NCBI GenBank assembly: GCA_036940085.1
Contig: JALLBK010000823.1
Coordinates: 1 to 16,900, forward strand
Reading direction: 5' to 3'
Length of the DNA stretch: 16,900 nt
Source of the DNA: Discostella pseudostelligera
Taxonomy: Eukaryota > Bacillariophyta > Thalassiosirophyceae > Thalassiosirales > Thalassiosiraceae
This document shows, piece after piece, positions 8,341 through 16,900 of the stretch; positions within the stretch are counted from its first letter, which is position 1, and every line of letters begins with the position of its first letter. The translations under genes were made by a program, and so were the position numbers. Under the pieces are notes generated by a model. It made no database searches. It was not told where the DNA came from and saw only the letters and a program-made list of their open reading frames with translations.

Positions 8341-10804
8341 ATGACGTGCAGTTGTTGGCACAAGGCCACAACTTGGATCGAACGCAACGGAGGCTTCATC
8401 CACCCATCCTTGCAATATGATCCCATTCATCGTCGTGTCATTTACGCGCCATCATTGTCGTCATCATCATCATCGAGTAGTTGTCCAAATCGTCATGATG
8501 GTGATGATACTAGTACGAGTCCTGTCGTCGTCTTGGAGGGAGGAACTACCATCCTTGAAATACCCGAGGCATGTCTGCTAACTTTGCATTCGGTCGAGAA
8601 AGATGACAAATTTGGCAAGTCGTTATTTGGTGCAGTGCATTCTATTGACAAAGATAATGATGATGATGATGGTGGTGATGATGAAACCAGTGATGACATT
8701 GATGGCCACGGCAATGGTGGATTGTATCATGATGCACAAGATGTGATTTTGGCGCTTTATCTTGCCTACTTGCGAGAACAATTACTCAAAGATGAGGAAA
8801 ATGAACAACATGTTGGCAAGTCTTCACTCCCGAGCACCGATCTGCCTGTAGCGACTACATCAAATCCATGGTTGTTTTACGAGCCATATATTGCCACCCT
8901 ACCACTACTGTCATCTTCAAATACTACTACTCCCGGTGCAACAACATCACCATCATCCTCCAATAATAAATCTATCCATCATCCTCCACAACTTCCGCGG
9001 CAATGGTCCAGTGCCAACATCCAACATCGTCTCGGGGGAACATCCTTGTACCATCGCGTACGGAACGAGCAACGAGGGATACGGCGCGAGTATGACTTGG
9101 TGAAACATGCCTGGAGGAGCAAGCACGGCTTTGTTTCCACTACTACCGTCATCACCTCGACAACCACAACCACCACCACTAACAACAGCAATGCATCACC
9201 ATCCTACTCCAATCCACACTTGACGGATGGAACCTTCCCATCGTTTGATAATTATGATAATATGATGGCAATTGTAACATCGCGTGGATTTGCCAACTTA
9301 GGATATGATGGTGTAGATGCTTTGGTCCCGATATTAGATTTGTTGGATCATATTCGTGGAAGAGGCAATGACGTAGAAGAGGAAGCAGTAGCCGTAAGGC
9401 TGGTGGCGACGGACGTGGACCAGGATGATGCGGGTACAACAACAATAAGAAGAAGTAATGGCAAGAGTGATGTTTGGGAAGAGCGAATGCATATCAATGG
9501 TCAGAAGGACCAATGCTCGTCACGCAGTAATGACGAATCGTCGACAGAGAGGATGATAGATGCATCATGTGGTGACAAGAAGTTTGATCATCACACTCTG
9601 GAAAAACCACGAGTAGGACCAGATATTCGTTATTGCCGATTCGATGTTGACGATGATAGAATAATAAACAACGACGAAAGAGGAAGGATAATATTATCGA
9701 AGCGCCAAAAGACGACTACGAGCATCAAGCAACCAATCAATGGTAGCACAGTCGGTGAATGTCGTCGAGGAGGAAGTGGCGGCGTGCGTGTAACAACGTC
9801 GCGAACAATATTACCAGGCTCGATATTGCAAATGACATACGGTGCCAAGGGAAATGCGACGTTGTTAGGGCGGTATGGATTCTGCATACCAAACAATCTT
9901 GAACCGGATGGTAAGTGAATGAGTGTGCTGATTGAATCAATTGTTGCAACGCTACCTCGCGGAATTGCAGTTTAACAGTTCCGATTTATATGTCCGGCTT
10001 CATCCGAAATGCTGGATCATTTATTGTAACAAAAAAGGGTCGTGTAATGATGTCCTAGAAATCGAGATCAAAGAGAATGCGCCACCTGTAAAGTTGCAAA
10101 GAGGTCCTAAGTCTTATGCGTACGGTCCATTTATCAATGCCTTAGAGTTATGTTATTATCATGCGAATCACAGTGAGCGTGATGTATCGAGTAGTGACAA
10201 CAACAATGGTACCCCAGTTGACGACGGGGGAAGACTATTAGATGATGGTGATATGAATGATTTTCTTGATTCATGTGACAATGAGTTGGATAACGAAGAT
10301 GATACTGCCGACGATGCTGACAATCTCGACGATGAGAGCAGCGATGCAGAAGATGATTTTGGTTTCGGGGACACCGACACATCATGTTCTCGGTACAATT
10401 CGATGATGAATGACATTCGTGCCATTGATGCGTTGAAAGATATTCTACTGAAAGCGAGGTCCGGGTTGGTAAATAATCCGCTCGCCAAACTACTCAAAGG
10501 AACTACGCATGGTAGTTTTGGAGACGTGGTGGAGATGGAGGACCGATATTGTTCGATACTTATTCGCTCTGAAATTCAAACTGTTGATTTCTTCTTGGCC
10601 CTGGGAAGCGAGTGTCGTCGTAGACTAGCGCAACAACCAGAATTGCAAATATCGGACGAGTCGTCTGAGGTTAAGGAAAGTCTGACAAAAATTGATATTG
10701 TGGGCTTGGACGACTTTATTCTTACGGAATCTGTAAAAGGTCAAGTCATCGCGATTGCAGATGCATTTGACACCATCCGATACCCACCAGTTGTGATTAA
10801 TTAA
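8341..10804 (+). CDS. SET-domain protein methyltransferase, Rubisco LSMT/SETD3-like
   Basis: Exons 8341-9910 and 10038-10804 encode 778 residues. This family transfers methyl groups from AdoMet to lysine or histidine of non-histone proteins. The N-terminus shows the family opening (TTWIERNGGFIHPSL). Then come GGTTILEIPEACLLTL, the NPWLFYEPYIATLP block near 176-189, and FPSFDNYDNMMAIVTSRGF near 297-315. The AdoMet motif VPILDLLDH follows, with D336 where Asn is usual before His337. The C-terminal SET motif is MTYGAKGNATLLGRYGF (Tyr500, Tyr512). The C-terminal half, with a strongly acidic stretch at about 590-637 and Y/R/L-rich helices near 690-730, resembles a degenerate Rubis-subs-bind region. 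Large Ser, Thr, Asn and Asp inserts expand the protein beyond the usual 450-500 residues. The first ATG follows an in-frame TAA. No plastid presequence is seen, so a cytosolic or nuclear substrate is likelier. Confidence 0.82.
9911..10037 (+). other. Intron of the SET gene (127 nt, phase 1)
   Basis: The donor is GTAAGT right after CCGGATG, and an in-frame TGA follows within the intron. The two nearer AGs (9969-9970 and 9977-9978) do not restore the downstream frame. The AG at 10036-10037 does, giving NNLEPDG joined to SCNDVLEIEI, a natural continuation of the SET C-terminus. Transcript data would settle the acceptor. Confidence 0.7.
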
Positions 10805-11097
10805 CCTTGCGAAGCTTTTGAGGATGCTCATATGTCCCGGAAGCATTGGCATCGTGATTGATCGATGTGATCTACAGCCACGGCATACATCGACACAGGT
10901 AGAACATCGCCAGGATTCCTTGCCGGTCTCTGCCGATCCATCAACAGCACTGGGCAAACCGCCGTATCCATTGAGCCGAAGGCATACGCAGCGTTATTCT
11001 ACGTGTCAGATCAAAAGCTAGACTTGTATTGAAATCACTTTCTTTACAATGATTCAATACAGAGTATACGCAGATAAAGTGAAATTGTTTGGACATA
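10805..11097. other. Convergent intergenic region
   Basis: These 293 bases separate the stop of the SET gene from the stop of the minus-strand LRR gene. They should contain both 3' ends. I see no further gene. Confidence 0.65.
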
Positions 11098-13087
11098 CTA
11101 CTTCTTGAACTTCCGAACCTTTTTAGAGGGATCAAATGTCCGTGAATCATCGTCGTGATGGATTGTGGAGTTTATAAGCCATGGCGTGCATCTAAACAGA
11201 TGAAACATCACCGAGAATCCAATCGGATCTCTTCCAATCCATTCAATAGCATTGGGCAAAACAGTCGTTTCCATGGGGCAAAATGCATGACCAACATTGC
11301 CATTATCTGAAAAATGATACATCAGAAGCTTTTTACGCAGTGCTTCTGACTGGTTCTTGTTGTTTTTCATTTGCAGCAAAACAGCAATTTCATATGAAGG
11401 ATCGTCTGTCCAAAAGTCGTACAGCGTGTGGTTCGAGTTGCAAATGCTAGCTAAGTTCGATTTGTTGCATAATGCTTTGGCTATTGCCGCCCAGCCTCGC
11501 GCCAAAATCTCATTGTGGAGAATTTCACAAACTTTCAAGCTCGTATTCCCTGCCAAAGCTTCGGCAAAACTAATGATGACATCATCGGTGATGGGAGTGT
11601 CTGGGTACCATAAGCGCCTTCCGTTCCCAAAGCGCATTTCGTTAACTTTTGAGGACCAGCTAATCTTCAAGACATCAGTTAATGAACGCCATCCAATTGT
11701 AGTCATGCTGGTAAGACTCAGATTGAGAGACTTTACTGTTGTCATGTTGCTTGCTACCAAATTTGCTAGCTCGGCCGCCCCATCATCATCAATATCGTTA
11801 TTGTGGAGATCAATTTCTTCCAGACTAGATTGAGAGTGCAGCAGTAACCCAACGCAGGTTGCTCATCCAGTCGATGTAATTTTATCATTGTCAGCCATGC
11901 TTATCACCTTTAATGAAGAGTTCTTTGCCAAAGCATTAAAAATTGTAATTGCATCATCATCATTGAGCCTGCACTGTCCTAGGTGAAGTTCNGTTCTTTG
12001 CCAAAGCATTAAAAATTGTAATTGCATCATCATCATTGAGCCTGCACTGTCCTAGGTGAAGTTCAACAAAAGTTGGATCGGGCTCTCTCAAGCATTTGGA
12101 AATGTGTCGCCACCTAGATCGAGGAACGAAACAACTCATACACAAGTCAAGACATTTCAATGTTCTGTGGCCAACCAAAGCATTTCGTAGGGGAGCAGCA
12201 GTTGCATCCCAAATTCGGTTCCCTCCCAACCAGATCTTCTCCAACGAGCAGTTAGGACTGGACAGGAAGGTTGAGAATCTTCTCCAGCCAGATGAAGTTA
12301 CATCATCGAGGCAGATGAGATTCAATGATCTGAGGGTATTGTTTTCGGTCAATGCATCCACCAGCTCGTCAAGGCCATCATCTTCAAGGCAAGTGAATCG
12401 TAGATCGAGATGCTGAATTTGACACGCCGGATTCGTCAACAAACTGCACAGGGCTTCACATGCCGCATTGCACAGGATGTTCCCCCCCAAAGCAAAGATC
12501 CAATAAATTGTGCAGTCCGGGCATCGTATTCAGTGTATTGATAAGTTCAGCTGAATTCGCTTCCGAAATTTTATTGTAACACAGATCAATTCGCTCGACT
12601 TTGATTTCAGAAGATTTAGTATGGGCGGAGAAATTCCCTTCCACATACCAGCATCAGAAATCTCGATGCAGCGGAGGTGATGGCAGTTGTGCTCAAAGAC
12701 GGGAGCAAGAATCATCAATTGTTCATGCTGGAAGTGACGCAAGGTTAAGTGTTGAATGGATCTATTTTGGGCAAGATGTTTGCAAAAATTCGATAGATCC
12801 TCCGAGGTCTCGAACGCATCCGAATAATCATTCCAGCAATCCAATCTACGTATAAAATGGCTTTTGCTGATGGAATGACCAGTTTGTGTCATCCACTCCG
12901 TAGAGGCGTCTTCACCAAGACGCAATCTCAAATCAGAAACACTGGGATCATTTACCGACAGCCAACGTATGGGATCATTTTCATTTTCATCATTGGCATA
13001 GGTGTAATGACACTCAAGATCAGCTGGGGCCCGGTAACCAACAACCACGCGAGTGTTGTTGTGGGTGCATTTCATGGGTTCATCCAT
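11098..13087 (-). pseudogene. Leucine-rich-repeat protein, frame disrupted
   Basis: The start at 13087 has an excellent context (ACCATGG). The first 118 or so residues lack repeats; then ribonuclease-inhibitor-like LRRs run to the end (CIEISDAG, VERIDLCYN, LLDLCFGG, IQHLDLRFT, LRSLNLICL, LEKIWLGGN, LKCLDLCMS, FVELHLGQC, LEEIDLHNN, VKSLNLSLT). Many units carry a GW or RW at the helix start. About 640 residues would be encoded. Four breaks are visible: a frame change near 12605-12650; a one-base frame change at a seven-G run (12482-12488); a 73-base artefactual insertion at the N (11992); and a TGA at 11863-11865 exactly where the repeat pattern has TGG (STG-stop-AT). The first break could instead be a 50-base intron (GTATGT...TACTAAAT...AAAG), but that would delete most of one repeat. 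This is either a decaying gene or poor sequence near contig ends. Confidence 0.7.
11920..12064. repeat. 72-bp exact direct repeat flanking a single N (assembly artefact)
   Basis: Bases 11920-11991 and 11993-12064 are identical and separated only by the N at 11992. This is the pattern left when two contigs with overlapping ends are joined without merging the overlap. Removing one copy plus the N (73 bases) restores the reading frame of the LRR gene across the join, giving ALAKNSSLKVISMADN. Confidence 0.92.
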
Positions 13088-13579
13088 GGTTTGTAGATCG
13101 TAGTGCTGGTGCAATGGCAGCGCAAATAATGGAGAATGGATGATTTGCGAGCAATGCTGGGGATGATAAGATACACTGACGATCAACCATCCACTACCAT
13201 ACGAGACCGGACGCATAATTAATGTGTCTGGGTCTTTTGGCGGGAAAAAAGATACGGCCAACTTGAAGAAAGATATGGCGGGAAGAAAGAAGATATGGCG
13301 GGAGATAAGGCGGGAAGGAAACATATTCCGTCTGTCTGGCGTTTTCTGCCTCCCATCCAACTTCCACTTGGAAACGCCCGCGACTGTGTGGTGCACCATG
13401 GCATGCATGATGACGGATGACGATGGCGATGGTAGGTGAATGGTGACGATTGACGATGATGGCGATGATGGCATCGATAAGTAGCAGAGACGACAGGTGT
13501 CTAGTATTAGTATCGTAGGGGCAATGAACAGTATTTCAATGTCAATGGACAAGCAATAGGAGTACTATACATCATCCTC
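13088..13579. other. Divergent intergenic region between LRR and TatB-like genes
   Basis: The 492 bases hold the cluster of E2F-like sites at 13236-13316 and GATG-rich simple sequence at about 13400-13470. The minus-strand frame of the LRR gene stays open through much of this region, but its residues look like translated promoter, and the better start is the ATG at 13087. Confidence 0.65.
13236..13316. promoter_or_regulatory. Cluster of four E2F-like sites
   Basis: TTTGGCGGGAAAA (13236-13248) is a full match to the E2F/DP consensus. Three more GGCGGGA cores follow at 13277, 13297 and 13309. The second and third lie in a 20-base direct repeat (AGATATGGCGGGA at 13271 and 13291). The cluster is about 150 bases upstream of the LRR start and about 265 upstream of the TatB-like start. 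E2F binding is inferred from the consensus only. Confidence 0.55.
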
Positions 13580-15314
13580 ATGGTGGCTAATACCAAATTA
13601 ATGATGGCGCCGCCGTCCACGTTAACATCAGCATCAAGGCCAACAGCAATATCAATATCAAGTGCTAGAGCGACGACGCCACTACCACTACTTCGACCGC
13701 TACTACTGCTCATCGCACTCGTTCTAGTATCGCTGCCAACATCTCTAATGGCATTTAATACTCCTTTATCATCATCGTCGTCGTCAATACATAAATCAAC
13801 CTTCCACTCTATTGGATGTGCGACAAGACGACAACAACAACGTCGTCATCAACCATCTCCCTCCATATTTCGTCCATTTCCACAACGACGACAACGACGA
13901 CACACCACCTCTTCTTCCACCACCTCACTCAATCTCCTCGGATCTGACTCCGGCCTATTAGGCGTAGGTGCACCCGAAGTGGCCGTAATCCTCCTCGTGG
14001 GATACTTCATCCTCGGTCCGTCCGATCTCTACAAACTCGTGAAAGAAATTGGTAAATTTATCCAAAATGCCCGTACGCTGGGTGCCGAGGCTGCCAAATC
14101 TTTCGAGGGGACTATGGAAGATCAATTGGAATTGACGGAGTTGAGAAGGGCACAGAGTGAATTGAATTCGGCTTTTGGATTTAGGAGGAGTATTAATACT
14201 AGTGAGTTTGGGGAGGCGTTTGATAGGAGTGGGTTTGGGGAGGCGTTGGATGGTAGTGGTGCTGGTGTGGCGGCTACGGCTGTGGCAGGTAGCAGCGGTA
14301 GTAATACCAGTACAGGTAGTATCATGACAGAAGTAGGGGAGGAAGAAGAGGAGGACAGTACACCAAAACGAAAGAGGAGGTTGGTTCGTCGCAAAAAGAA
14401 GAAGGTGGTGGTAGAAGAGGATATTCCATCGTTGTCGGAGGGGGAATACGATACTAAAGATTTTGCACTGGAATATCCAGATTTGGACATGTTGGATTCT
14501 GTGGTGGAGGATGAAAATAATGATCTACGTGCCCAACGGATGGAACGGTTGCAGTCCAGTGCAACAACATCAGCCACTACTCGATCGAACGAAAAGGAGG
14601 AAATAATGGATTGGTTTACCTCTTCGGAGGAAGATATTGCTGCTACAATTCTCAATCAGCCTACATCCGTCGACAATGCCACCAGCTCGTATGAGAAACA
14701 ACGGTTCCAAACACAGCTATCGGCAGATGAATGGAATGCCCAAATTATGGCAAGGGAAGATGAATTATCGCCGTGTAAGTGTAGTGAGAGTATTCGTTTA
14801 TCGACATCCACGTCTACTCCAACCGCAATCGCCGCCACCACCACCCCTTGTCTCGTTTTAATGATTTCACCTATTTCTAATTCTCTCTCTATCACTCGTT
14901 TCGTTTTGCCACACTACTACTTCTACTACCTACTTCTTGTGGTAACATTTAGTATCCATGGTAATGCAACGTCTTGCAATACTCGACGAGGAGAAACGTG
15001 CAGCAGACAAACGTATTGAAGAAGAATATATGCGTCGATTAGATAATGAAGATAAGTATTATTTGGAGAAAAGAAATGTGTTATTGGAGGCTATTGGTGA
15101 TATTCAGGAGGGTGTGTATGGAAATGATAATGGTGGTGTCGGCGTCAGCGGCGGCGGAAGCAACAGTGGGGGTGAAGATGAAGGTACTAGCAGCAGTGAG
15201 AGGAAGCAGGATGAGGGAGAAGGAAGTGGCGCAAGTGGCGATGATGATGACGATGCTACGGCGTCAAAGGTGGAGGAGGAGGAGGAGGAGAATGCAACCA
15301 AGTTCATAGCATGA
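13580..15314 (+). CDS. Plastid TatB/Hcf106-like twin-arginine translocase subunit
   Basis: Exons 13580-14774 and 14953-15314 encode 518 residues. Tat proteins move folded proteins across the thylakoid membrane with TatC. A hydrophobic signal peptide at about 36-57 ends in SLMA|FNTP, the A|F pattern of diatom plastid targeting, followed by a Ser/Arg-rich transit-like stretch. The Tat domain covers about 124-205: the short membrane helix GVGAPEVAVILLVGYFILGP (with Pro132 and Glu133), the hinge GP (146-147), then the amphipathic helix DLYKLVKEIGKFIQNAR and a charged helix (ELRRAQSELNSAFGFRR). This fits TatB/Hcf106 better than TatA because of the polar Glu in the helix and the long charged tail. 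Beyond this come a nine-residue tandem repeat (208-225), a Lys/Arg block (KRKRRLVRRKKKK), acidic segments, and a predicted coiled coil after the intron (LDEEKRAADKRIEEEY). The tail is far longer than in plant Hcf106. The start is the first ATG after in-frame stops. Confidence 0.85.
14201..14254 (+). repeat. Two 27-bp tandem units inside the TatB-like gene
   Basis: The units 14201-14227 and 14228-14254 encode SEFGEAFDR and SGFGEALDG. They keep the reading frame and lie just after the conserved Tat region. Confidence 0.85.
14775..14952 (+). other. Intron of the TatB-like gene (178 nt, phase 1)
   Basis: The donor is GTAAGT. A long CT-rich tract precedes the acceptor AACATTTAG. Splicing joins DELSP to LSMVMQRLAIL in frame and links to the coiled-coil exon. 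Confidence 0.87.
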
Positions 15315-15551
15315 GTGTAACAAAAAGAAGAAGTTGTTGCTGTTCGGGCTCGTTCCATGGTGGCTTAGATTCACTGATCTAAACTCTAACGGAATAGGAA
15401 GGACAGAATAAATTGGAATCGAAATTATGAGTATCTGATTCTCCAAATGAAATCATGAAAGGAACGCGCTTCAGTTTGCTGTGAATGAAGGACTTCCATC
15501 GTCCAATTCATATTAGACCCAAGCGCTCAGGCCTCAGCCAAGTACGGGTCA

Positions 15552-15806
15552 TTAACGACGGCCCCTAACCCCTTTTGGATCCACCAAAAACCAATACCAT
15601 AGCGAAACCTCTGACACTAAGTTTTCAATTTCATCACAGAAGTCAATCGTCAACAAGCCCGGGTAGTTACAAATTGCAAATGTAATAATGTAATTGGCGG
15701 TGAGTGGGATGTAGATAGTGCGCAGCGTTGAAATTAGAATGATGATGCATCCACGTTTTCCATATGAAACATACATTAATAATCGACACTTATTTAGTAC
15801 TGACAA
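15552..15806 (-). pseudogene. Fragment of a BspA-like LRR_5 gene
   Basis: The minus-strand frame ending at 15552 contains STLRTIYIPLTANYI and NYPGLLTIDFCDEIENLVS then EVSLWYW. This aligns with the C-terminal end of the repeat region in the neighbouring larger copy (NELAGIKFCEEIEEFVTDLS, LRY). No start and no upstream repeats remain, so it is a 3' remnant, probably of a tandem duplicate. Its own C-terminal tail is replaced by unrelated residues before the stop. Confidence 0.6.
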
Positions 15807-15875
15807 TCCACATCTCTTGATTCAATCAACATAGACTTCATTGCGCAGTTACTTACAACATAGGCGAAGTGACGT

Positions 15876-16723
15876 CTATTCATCAACAAGGAAAGACAGC
15901 ACAATTGAAATGATAACGTTAACCATGGACAGAAAATCAATACGACACATCAACTTCAAACCGTCGTCGATGAGATTGCCATTAAATTGTTCCGTAATTT
16001 TTGGTTTCCAAAGGGAAAGTTCCAACAGAGGGGCAATATCTTGCGCATGTTCGTACTTGGCAAGCAGGGAGTTGGTGGAATCAAAATAGACAGCAAAGAC
16101 AGCTTTGGAGTTCCATTATTCCATCAATACCTTAGCGACAAATCAGTAACAAACTCTTCAATTTCCTCGCAGAATTTGATGCCTGCCAATTCGTTATAGT
16201 CCTTGAACGCATCATTATGGATGTAATGAACAGTGGTGCAATTCCAAAATGCCTCGGAACTAATACGCTCCAAACCCTCCTCCCTCAGCTCCACATTCAT
16301 CAACTGCGTGCAATTCTTGATCACTTTGACGCTGGATGGTATGCTGATTTGCTCAAGCGATGTGCATCCATAAAATGCCTCGGAACTAATACGCTCCAAA
16401 CCCTCTTCCCTCAGCTCCACATTCATCAACTGCATGCAACCATTGAATAACCCTTCACCCAATCACTTTGACGCTGGATGTGGTATGCTGATGCGATATG
16501 CAATTCCAAAAAATGCGTATTTTCAATGCCGTCCAAACCCTCCTCCTCCTTCAGCCCCCGACACTCTTCAATTGGGTGCAGCCGCTGAATGATGCCCTGT
16601 TACCAATACCTTTGACCGATGGATCAATAACAACTTGGACATCTGTGACATTTCTTGGAATATCCTCAATTGATTGCCCGGCGGTAGGTGTAGATGAAGA
16701 ACCAAGGGTTCCCTTCTTGTCAT
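15876..16723 (-). pseudogene. Decayed BspA-like LRR_5 gene
   Basis: The family has short leucine-rich repeats (CTSLEQISIPSSVKVI type) and is multicopy in diatoms; function is largely unknown. From an ATG at 16723, pieces appear in successive different frames: KKGTLGSSSTPTAGQSIEDI and IPRNVTDVQVVIDPSVK; GLKEEEGLDGIENTHF; GEGLFNGCMQLMNVELREEG; YGCTSLEQISIPSSVKVI; FKDYNELAGIKFCEEIEEF; and a C-terminal block VYFDSTNSLLAKYEHAQDIA to FLSMVNVIISIVLSFLVDE, ending in TAG at 15876-15878. Lesions include a one-base loss next to the start codon, a frame change near 16560, two small insertions near 16455-16480 compared with the sister repeat, a TGA where the block LRYWWN has its first Trp, and a frame change just after. 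At least five lesions make this a clear pseudogene unless the sequence is poor. Confidence 0.75.
16246..16439 (-). repeat. Two 68-bp near-identical LRR_5 repeat units
   Basis: Bases 16246-16313 and 16372-16439 match at 66 of 68 positions, with a period of 126 bases. They encode QLMNVELREEGLERISSEAF on the minus strand. The following stretch (TCACTTTGACGCTGGATG...GGTATGCTGAT) is also repeated, at about 16321 and 16463, the latter with a 2-base insertion. Confidence 0.9.
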
Positions 16724-16748
16724 GATGTTTTGTCGTCGCCTTGTTGAG

Positions 16749-16750
<2 letters not shown>

Positions 16751-16785
<35 letters not shown>
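16751..16785. repeat. (GA)17 microsatellite
   Basis: A perfect 35-base GA run lies about 30 bases upstream of the ATG at 16723 of the LRR_5 pseudogene, where it reads as CT on the sense strand. It probably lies in the former 5' leader or promoter. The remaining bases to 16900 show no gene. Confidence 0.95.
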
Positions 16786-16789
<4 letters not shown>

Positions 16790-16900
16790 CAGGTGGAAGA
16801 GGTCTCTCAAATTATAAGTTGTCAGAGTGAGAGATGAGGATTGATCTTGGCTAGAGGATCGAGGTGGCAACAATGGGCAATGGCTTGGCAGGAGCAGGAG

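Noticed and set aside
11920..12064. Genuine tandem duplication of an LRR unit
   Set aside because: The copies are 100% identical, separated by an N, 73 bases apart (not a multiple of three), and removal restores the frame, so an assembly cause is much likelier.
13088..13552. Longer N-terminus for the LRR protein starting far upstream of 13087
   Set aside because: It would translate the E2F-like cluster into a run of RHIFFLPAISFFKL-type residues; the ATG at 13087 has a far better context and precedes the first protein-like sequence.
1..16900. tRNA or rRNA genes and transposon termini
   Set aside because: I found no convincing cloverleaf, rRNA core, reverse transcriptase, transposase or long terminal repeat on either strand by reading.

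Overview
The window looks like nuclear DNA of a diatom, most likely a centric one, though the species cannot be named from sequence alone. Four things point this way. Genes have few, short GT-AG introns (94 to 190 bases). Low-complexity Ser, Thr, Asp, Asn and Gly codon runs sit inside otherwise conserved proteins. One nucleus-encoded plastid protein carries a bipartite presequence with an A|F cleavage motif. BspA-like (LRR_5) sequences of the multicopy diatom type lie at the right end.

Layout, left to right. (1) Positions 1-418, minus strand: the start of a low-complexity protein with a basic N-terminus that runs off the left edge. (2) 419-1383: a divergent promoter region with a perfect inverted pair of E2F-like sites. 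(3) 1384-3944, plus: a membrane-anchored sulfotransferase-like protein made of two tandem domains, each split by a phase-0 intron at the same place. (4) 4101-7929, minus: a DENN-domain protein with a C-terminal ENTH-like domain, joined across a 94-base intron. (5) 8341-10804, plus: a SET-domain methyltransferase of the Rubisco LSMT/SETD3 type. (6) 11098-13087, minus: a leucine-rich-repeat gene broken by frame lesions and by a one-N assembly gap flanked by a duplicated 72-base contig end. (7) 13236-13316: a cluster of four E2F-like sites. (8) 13580-15314, plus: a plastid TatB/Hcf106-like protein. (9) 15552-16723, minus: remains of two BspA-like LRR_5 genes, both decayed, the larger carrying two nearly identical 68-base repeats.

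The genes do not form an evident pathway; they are ordinary neighbours arranged in divergent and convergent pairs. The most notable points are the DENN-ENTH fusion, the duplicated sulfotransferase domain that kept its intron, the two E2F-like site groups, and the assembly artefact that artificially breaks the LRR gene. Intron borders were placed by hand from GT/AG sites, reading-frame continuity and domain continuity.
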